64,000 nucleotides of DNA. Source: Thermanaerothrix solaris (lineage in GTDB: Bacteria > Chloroflexota > Anaerolineae > Anaerolineales > Anaerolineaceae). Location: the NCBI RefSeq assembly GCF_032334255.1, contig NZ_JAUHMF010000002.1:124001-188000 (forward strand), given 5' to 3'. Positions within the stretch are counted from its first letter, which is position 1, and each line of letters opens with the position of its first letter. Made by a program: the position numbers and the translations under genes. The notes under the pieces are model-generated. The model saw only the letters and a list, made by a program, of their open reading frames with translations, did no database searches and had not been told where the DNA came from. Below are positions 59,225 to 64,000 of this stretch, one piece after another.

Positions 59225-61642
59225 TTATTCCAAAATCTCCGGCAAGGGGGGCTCGGGTTCGGATTCAAGCGCTACCGTCACGGCCCGCGCAGTGGCGGTC
59301 AGGCGCCCGTTGTGCTCGGCATCCGCGTGCAGGAAAGCCACTGCTACCCCTTTTTCATCGCTCATCACCAGATCCAGGTGGTGCTCGGGGCGGTAATCGC
59401 TGACGCGGATCAGCCGCAGCGCCTCGCCCAGATGATGGTGGTTGGGCAGGAACTCGTTCAAGCGGTTGGGCGTTTCGTAGAAGAAGGCGCGCGCAAAGTG
59501 GGTGGTGCGGTCGTCGAGGTCAATCGCCAACGGGTAGATCTGCGATTCGAGCAAATCCTGGAAGAAATGCGTCCCCAGCGAGGGCTCCGGCGGCAGCCCG
59601 AAGTGCTGGCCGGTCAGTTCCACCAGCGCGCGGGCGTGGTAAACATCCCCATAACCCACCGGCACCCCCAAATCGGGGTTGGAACTGCCCCAGCGCCCCG
59701 GCCCAACCATGATGAAACACTCGCCGGCCAGGGCGGTGTTGAGCCGCCCGATGGCGCGCGCCAGTTCCTGCCGCAGCAGGTAGGCCGAAAGGGCAAAATA
59801 GGCCTCGGGCGGGATGAATACCACGTAGGCAATGCGCTCCACCGTCCCCTCGGGAACCACGAATTGGGTGCGGAAGATCACGTCCTCTTCGGGCAGGGTG
59901 GAGGGCAGGGCGGCGGCAGCGCGCGGTTGCAACTGGCTCTGCGGGCGGCACTGCAGCAGGGTCAGGTACAGATGCGGCCCACCCCCGGTCTCCTGCACCT
60001 GGGCGGTGAACTCCACATCCACCGGAACCCCGTAGTGCGTCTCCAGCGTGCGCAGCAGGCGGCGCATCGCCTCGGCAAAGGGGGTGCGGCGCAGGAAATC
60101 GTCAAAGGTCAGCACCAAGCGGCGCGAATCCCCGGCCAGGTAGCGGGTGCGTAGCGAGGTCAGGAAGCCCTCCTCTTCCACCTGTGCCAGGTAGCGCAGG
60201 GCGGGGTAATCCGCTTTGAGCACCTCCGGCACCGGCAACGTCTTGAACGCGTTGTCCTCCAGGTCAATCACATCCACGTACTGCTGGGAATAGCGGCGGA
60301 TCATGCGCACATCCTTGGAGGGATGCAGCAGGGGATGGCTGAGCGCCACCAGGCGCGGAAAGTCGTTGCCCACCCGTTCCACCGCGCGCGTCCCCAACCC
60401 CCACACCAGGCGCACGAAGCCGTCCTCGCGCCGGATCTGCGGCGCCCAGCGATAAAGGTTGCGGCTGAAGGCCACCCCTGCCGCCTGGGGCAGGAAGTAG
60501 CGCCCGTAGCGCTCGCCCTGCACCACCTGAATCAGGATCGCCATGCGCTCGTCATAATCCAGCAAACCGCGCTCGCGGCGGTAAAGCAGGGCATTTGGGT
60601 TGAAGGTCGAGGCATAGACGCGCGCAATCGCCCGCGTCAGCGCGCGCAGGTTCTCTTCCGGCGTGCCCTGGTTGGGCAGGAAGATGCTCTCGTACTTGCC
60701 GGCGAAGGCGGTGCCGAAGTTGTCTTCCAGCAGGCTGGAGGAGCGCACGATCAGCGGCTGTTTGCCCACGTTGCTGAGCAGGATCTCCAGTTTTTGCAGC
60801 ACATCGGGCGGGAACTCGCCCGCCTCGCAATCGCGCACAATCTGGGGGTACTCGGCGCGCATCTCGGCTTCGGTCTTGTATTTCTGGTCGTTCCAATGAT
60901 AGAGGTTGTTGATGGCCATGAAGGCATAATGCACATCGGCGCCGAGGAAGTAGGATTCGGGGATGGTAAGCGTGACGTTCGCCCCCAGGTCGGCTACCGC
61001 TTGCAGGATGCGGTAGGCCAGGATCATCCCGGCCGCTTTGCCGCCAATGCGCCCCGGGCCGATCTTGCGGCGGCGGATGTGCAAGAGGTCGCTCACGGTG
61101 AACCAGCGCCGCGCAATGGTCACGTAGGGCAGTTGATCGCTGATCAGGTGACGGATGAGCACCACCTTGGTCTCTTGCAGGCGCGCCTCGTAGCGGGTGC
61201 GCTTCGCCGGGGGCAGGCGCTCGATGGTCAGGGCCTGCTCGAAGACCAGATCAATCGGGGCCAGTTCGGGGTTGATCGAGAGCATCAACCCGGCCGCATC
61301 AACCCCGCGCTCGCTGAGCACCTCCGCGATCAGGCGCTCCAGATCGTCCAGGGTGAGGTATTGGCTGAATTTAAGGTCGGTGAGTTGATCGCGGACGCGG
61401 GAGAGACGCATTTCCCACACGTCCGCCGGCTCTTCGCTGAAGGGATCGCGCAGACCTTCGCGCGCCTGTGACCGCACCGCCATCTCGCGCACCTCGGCCT
61501 CAAACGCCGCCGGCGTGATCAGGCCGCGGGCAAATAATTCGCGCCGCATCCGTTCGCGGATGCGGCTGCTGAGGATCGGGTACTGCCCAAGGGTGAGGTA
61601 GATCTCGATCAGGCGGTCGGTCTGACTGGACGGAAACCCCAT
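59225..61642 (-). CDS. PEP/pyruvate-binding (PPDK-N-like) domain protein
   Basis: 805 residues. The middle (about residues 205-420) is an ATP-grasp-like PEP/pyruvate-binding domain: IGGKAAGMILAYRIL, TIPESYFLGAD, LIVRSSSLLEDNFGTAFAGKYESIFLPNQG and a LVWGLGTRAVERVG segment. No mobile phospho-His domain or PEP-binding TIM barrel follows, so it is not PEP synthase. The C-terminal third has FIMVGPGRWGSSNPDLGVPVGYGD. The N-terminus is helical. It starts 2 bases after the dnaN stop, so the genes are coupled. Such PPDK-N-only proteins often phosphorylate antibiotics or unknown small molecules; the function is open. Confidence 0.8.
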   Translation of the reverse strand: MGFPSSQTDRLIEIYLTLGQYPILSSRIRERMRRELFARGLITPAAFEAEVREMAVRSQAREGLRDPFSEEPADVWEMRLSRVRDQLTDLKFSQYLTLDDLERLIAEVLSERGVDAAGLMLSINPELAPIDLVFEQALTIERLPPAKRTRYEARLQETKVVLIRHLISDQLPYVTIARRWFTVSDLLHIRRRKIGPGRIGGKAAGMILAYRILQAVADLGANVTLTIPESYFLGADVHYAFMAINNLYHWNDQKYKTEAEMRAEYPQIVRDCEAGEFPPDVLQKLEILLSNVGKQPLIVRSSSLLEDNFGTAFAGKYESIFLPNQGTPEENLRALTRAIARVYASTFNPNALLYRRERGLLDYDERMAILIQVVQGERYGRYFLPQAAGVAFSRNLYRWAPQIRREDGFVRLVWGLGTRAVERVGNDFPRLVALSHPLLHPSKDVRMIRRYSQQYVDVIDLEDNAFKTLPVPEVLKADYPALRYLAQVEEEGFLTSLRTRYLAGDSRRLVLTFDDFLRRTPFAEAMRRLLRTLETHYGVPVDVEFTAQVQETGGGPHLYLTLLQCRPQSQLQPRAAAALPSTLPEEDVIFRTQFVVPEGTVERIAYVVFIPPEAYFALSAYLLRQELARAIGRLNTALAGECFIMVGPGRWGSSNPDLGVPVGYGDVYHARALVELTGQHFGLPPEPSLGTHFFQDLLESQIYPLAIDLDDRTTHFARAFFYETPNRLNEFLPNHHHLGEALRLIRVSDYRPEHHLDLVMSDEKGVAVAFLHADAEHNGRLTATARAVTVALESEPEPPLPEILE

Positions 61643-61644
61643 GC

Positions 61645-62769
61645 CTAACCCAAATGCATCGGCATCAGGACGTGAATAAACGATTCATCGCCAATCGGGC
61701 GGATGGTGACCGGCGCGTTGTTGGCGTTCATTTCGAGGGCAAAACTGGGGGTCTTGATCACATCCAGCACCTCGCGCAGGAAGCGCACGTTGAATGCAAT
61801 CAGCAGACCCGGGCCGTCAATGTTGGCATCCAGGCTGACCTGGGTGGCGCCGGTCTGCTCGGACTGCGCCGAGACTTCCACCTGCCCGGGGGCATCGGTG
61901 CGCGGTTGCAGGTTGAGGCGGACGACGTTGTTGCCCTCGCGGGCGATGATCTCGGCCTGGCGGCAGGCTTTGGCGAAGGCGCTGGTGGAAAGCACGGCGT
62001 GCGTCTTGGCCGCGCGCGGGATGATGACCTTGTAATCGGGGAAGTTGCCCTCGATCAGTTGCGAGACCAGTTCCACCTCGCGCTGACGGAAGATCACCTG
62101 GCCGCGCCCGGGCGGGGTGAGCATGGTCACCGTTTGTTCGCCATCGCTGAGGATGCGCGCCAGTTCGTTGAGCGCCCGCGCCGGCACGATCAGGCGCAGG
62201 GGCTGGGATGCGGGGGTATCCAGCGCCATCTTGCGCACCGAAATGCGGAAGCCATCCGTCGCGGCAAAGGTGACCTCGCCCTCGGCCACCTCAACCAATA
62301 CCCCCTGCAGCACCGGGCGGTTCTCATCGGTGGAGGCAGCGAAGACCACCTGCTGGATCATCTCTTTCAGTTCGGCCGCTTTGAAGACCAGGCCATCGGC
62401 GCTATCGGCGGTGGGCATGGGCGGAAATTCATCCGCCGAGATGCCGCGAATCTCGGCCTGGCTGCTCCCGCAGTGCAGGGTGAGGGTGGTACCGCCCTTG
62501 AGGCTGAGCGCAATGGCTTCGGTGGGGAAAACGCTGACCATGTCGCTCAAGGTGCGCGCCGGCACGGTCAGTGCGCCGTCTTCGGCAATTTGGGCCGGGA
62601 TCCAGCACGAGATACCCAATTCCAGGTTGGTCGCTGAAAGACGCAGGCGCCCCTCATCGGTGGCAAGCAGAACGTTGGCCAGCACCGGCAGGGTGCTGCG
62701 TGTGGCCACAGCCCGGGAGACCAGGCTGAGCCCGTGCGCAAGATGGGGTTGCTGAACGGTGAGTTTCAT
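61645..62769 (-). CDS. dnaN: DNA polymerase III beta subunit (sliding clamp)
   Basis: 374 residues from the ATG at 62769; GGGAGGG stands about 12 bases upstream. The three-domain clamp is intact: VSRAVATRSTLPVLANVLL at the start, then LSATNLELGIS, QLIEGNFPDYKVIIPR and a C-terminal RPIGDESFIHVLMPMHLG. The final M-P-M-x-L-x replaces the usual M-P-M-R-L. The clamp tethers polymerase to DNA. dnaN normally lies beside dnaA; here the neighbour is the PPDK-N protein. It is about 12.5 kb from the candidate origin. Confidence 0.96.
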   Translation of the reverse strand: MKLTVQQPHLAHGLSLVSRAVATRSTLPVLANVLLATDEGRLRLSATNLELGISCWIPAQIAEDGALTVPARTLSDMVSVFPTEAIALSLKGGTTLTLHCGSSQAEIRGISADEFPPMPTADSADGLVFKAAELKEMIQQVVFAASTDENRPVLQGVLVEVAEGEVTFAATDGFRISVRKMALDTPASQPLRLIVPARALNELARILSDGEQTVTMLTPPGRGQVIFRQREVELVSQLIEGNFPDYKVIIPRAAKTHAVLSTSAFAKACRQAEIIAREGNNVVRLNLQPRTDAPGQVEVSAQSEQTGATQVSLDANIDGPGLLIAFNVRFLREVLDVIKTPSFALEMNANNAPVTIRPIGDESFIHVLMPMHLG

Positions 62770-62902
62770 GGTGATGCCGCCCTCCCGCAGTATTGGCATG
62801 AGAAACCTTGCCAAAAGTATACAACGAGAGCGCCTAAATGACCAGTCTCGGCGGTGCGCAAAATTCCTGCTTCCGAAAAGACCCCCTTGTCAAGACAGGC
62901 TG

Positions 62903-62908
62903 TATAAT
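62903..62908 (+). promoter_or_regulatory. -10 box before the DinB-like gene
   Basis: TATAAT, 47 bases before the ATG. The -35 is not clear; TTGTCA lies too close. Confidence 0.45.
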
Positions 62909-62955
62909 GAAGGTATCCAGAGGATGAGATACCCCATGCCGAGGGAGGTGGTGCG

Positions 62956-63465
62956 ATGAATGCCAAAGCCTTGATCCAGGATTTAGCTCACGCCGGAGAG
63001 ATTTTTTATCATCTGCTGATGGAGTTTTCGCCCGAGGAAGCCCGCCAGCGCCCCGCCCCCGAGGCCTGGTCGGCGCTGGAGGTGTTGGGGCATCTGATTG
63101 ACGAAGAACGCGAGGACTTCCGCCCGCGCCTGGAGAAGGTGCTCTTCCACCCCGAGCAAGCCTGGACGCCGATTGACCCGGCTCACGCGCCCGCCGACCG
63201 CCAGTACAACGCGCGCGATCTGGAAGATGCCTTGCGGGAGTTCATGAACGAGCGCCAGCGCTCGGTGGTGTGGCTGAACGGGTTGGGTGAGGTGAACTGG
63301 GAGGCGACCTACCCGGCCTCATTCGGGCCGATACGGGCGGGGGATCTGCTGGCGGCGTGGGTGGCGCACGATACACTGCACCTGCGCCAGTTGGTGGAAC
63401 TGCGCTATGCTCGTGTGCGCCGGATGGCCGAGCCCTACCGCGTGGATTACGCCGGCGAGTGGTAG
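62956..63465 (+). CDS. DinB family metal-binding protein
   Basis: 169 residues; GGGAGGTGGTGCG precedes the ATG. The four-helix DinB/YfiT fold is indicated by the metal-site His residues: GHLIDEEREDF (about 44-54) and AWVAHDTLHLRQLVEL (about 133-147, H-x3-H). Family members include thiol S-transferases and stress proteins. No operon partner is evident; it is divergent from dnaN. Confidence 0.85.
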   Translation: MNAKALIQDLAHAGEIFYHLLMEFSPEEARQRPAPEAWSALEVLGHLIDEEREDFRPRLEKVLFHPEQAWTPIDPAHAPADRQYNARDLEDALREFMNERQRSVVWLNGLGEVNWEATYPASFGPIRAGDLLAAWVAHDTLHLRQLVELRYARVRRMAEPYRVDYAGEW

Positions 63466-63471
63466 CAGGCC

Positions 63472-64000
63472 CTAGGTGCGGTAGGCGGTGATCAGCGCCG
63501 GCGTTTCGTTATAACCGCGGCAGAGATCGCGCAGGGGGCAGCGGCTGCAGTCGGGTTGGGCGTGGTTGAAACAAAAGGTTGTGCCAACGTAAATCAGTCC
63601 ATCGTCAAAATGGCCCGCAGCGAAGGGTGGCTGGTGCTGTTGGTTCAATCTTAATAAGTAGGCATGTTGAATGCGCTGAATTTCCACCTTGGCCGGGGCA
63701 CGGCGATGGGTCTTAAGGTGACGGCGACAGACGTCGTCGTAGGCGTCCTTCAGCGCGGCGGTAAATAGCCGATCCTTCCCCAGGGGTTTGCCCCGAAGGT
63801 TGGTCACGCGAATATAGGTCATTCCACCCTTGCCACGTCGGGGTTGAAGCACCTGGTAGTGCAAGTAGTCTTCCTCGCTAGCCCAATGAAGCAAATAACC
63901 GGTCCGCCACAACACACGCCCGGCGTTTGAGTCATAGGGCACTTCATACGATAACCCCTGCCAGGCCAGATCATCGGTGCGCCGGGTGAGCGGATACGAA
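63472..64000 (-). CDS. Iron-sulfur-cluster protein, C-terminal part (cut by window edge)
   Basis: The frame enters from the right edge with no start in the window (a GTG at 63942 is internal); 175 residues are visible. The C-terminus holds FCFNHAQPDCSRCPLRDLCRG, a C-x7-C-x2-C-x5-C arrangement like the 4Fe-4S loop of endonuclease III and MutY (usually C-x6-C-x2-C-x5-C). The upstream part has no helix-hairpin-helix that I recognise, so the glycosylase assignment is only possible. Confidence 0.55.
   Translation of the reverse strand, partial: SYPLTRRTDDLAWQGLSYEVPYDSNAGRVLWRTGYLLHWASEEDYLHYQVLQPRRGKGGMTYIRVTNLRGKPLGKDRLFTAALKDAYDDVCRRHLKTHRRAPAKVEIQRIQHAYLLRLNQQHQPPFAAGHFDDGLIYVGTTFCFNHAQPDCSRCPLRDLCRGYNETPALITAYRT

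Noticed and set aside
63472..64000. Endonuclease III/MutY identification of the right-edge protein
   Set aside because: The Cys spacing is x7 instead of x6 and no helix-hairpin-helix is visible in the part seen.

Overview
This is a GC-rich bacterial chromosome segment. The mix of genes suggests a member of the Chloroflexota, probably Anaerolineae-like: Tad-type pilus proteins and lipoproteins with Thr/Pro-rich linkers, an actinobacterial/archaeal-type inositol-phosphate synthase, NrfHA, and a B12-binding radical SAM protein. That placement is inferred from gene content and style; no rRNA or tRNA gene was seen to confirm it.

Layout. 1-10.25 kb (minus strand): the start of a secreted protein, then a compact phage virion module: small-terminase-like protein, large terminase, portal, a prohead protease read in frame into the major capsid protein, holin, GH25 endolysin, head-tail adaptor and two tail/baseplate-like proteins. 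No integrase or replication gene is present. 10.3-12.7 kb: CRISPR array 1 with a long structured leader. 12.8-25.6 kb: a small beta-carbonic-anhydrase-like protein, pirin, a class A penicillin-binding protein, a CPBP protease, three Tad pseudopilin/vWA genes and two lipoproteins. 25.7-32.9 kb: a plus-strand run of inositol-phosphate synthase, polysaccharide deacetylase, a HIT protein and three tandem LysM/M23 lipoproteins. 32.9-41.2 kb (minus): a 1508-residue SF1 helicase with a PLD-like C-terminus (resembling a single-gene Mokosh defence protein), an ADP-ribosylglycohydrolase-family protein, SurE and a B12-binding radical SAM protein. 41.5-43.4 kb: CRISPR array 2, a different repeat family read on the minus strand. 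43.6-48.6 kb: two membrane glycosyltransferases, a deoxynucleoside kinase and a nucleotidyltransferase. 48.75-49.16 kb: a cluster of DnaA boxes, the best candidate for oriC. 49.6-51.35 kb: CRISPR array 3, with nearly the same leader and the same repeat as array 1. 51.6-53.5 kb: a small-gene cassette between 327-bp direct repeats, containing relics of the array 1/3 repeat. 54-64 kb: an MFS pump with its TetR regulator, NrfHA nitrite reductase, a NifX-like protein, three parS sites, a PEP/pyruvate-binding-domain protein, DnaN, a DinB-like protein and an Fe-S protein cut by the window edge.

Synthesis. DnaA boxes, three perfect ParB-site palindromes and dnaN lie within about 14 kb, so this looks like the replication-origin region. 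Two related CRISPR arrays and one unrelated array surround it, with no cas gene in the window. The most novel-looking items are the duplicated, structured CRISPR leader; the helicase-PLD protein carrying a WYL-like N-terminus next to an ADP-ribosylglycohydrolase relative; the CRISPR-relic-bearing repeat cassette; and the protease-capsid read-through with an internal ribosome binding site.
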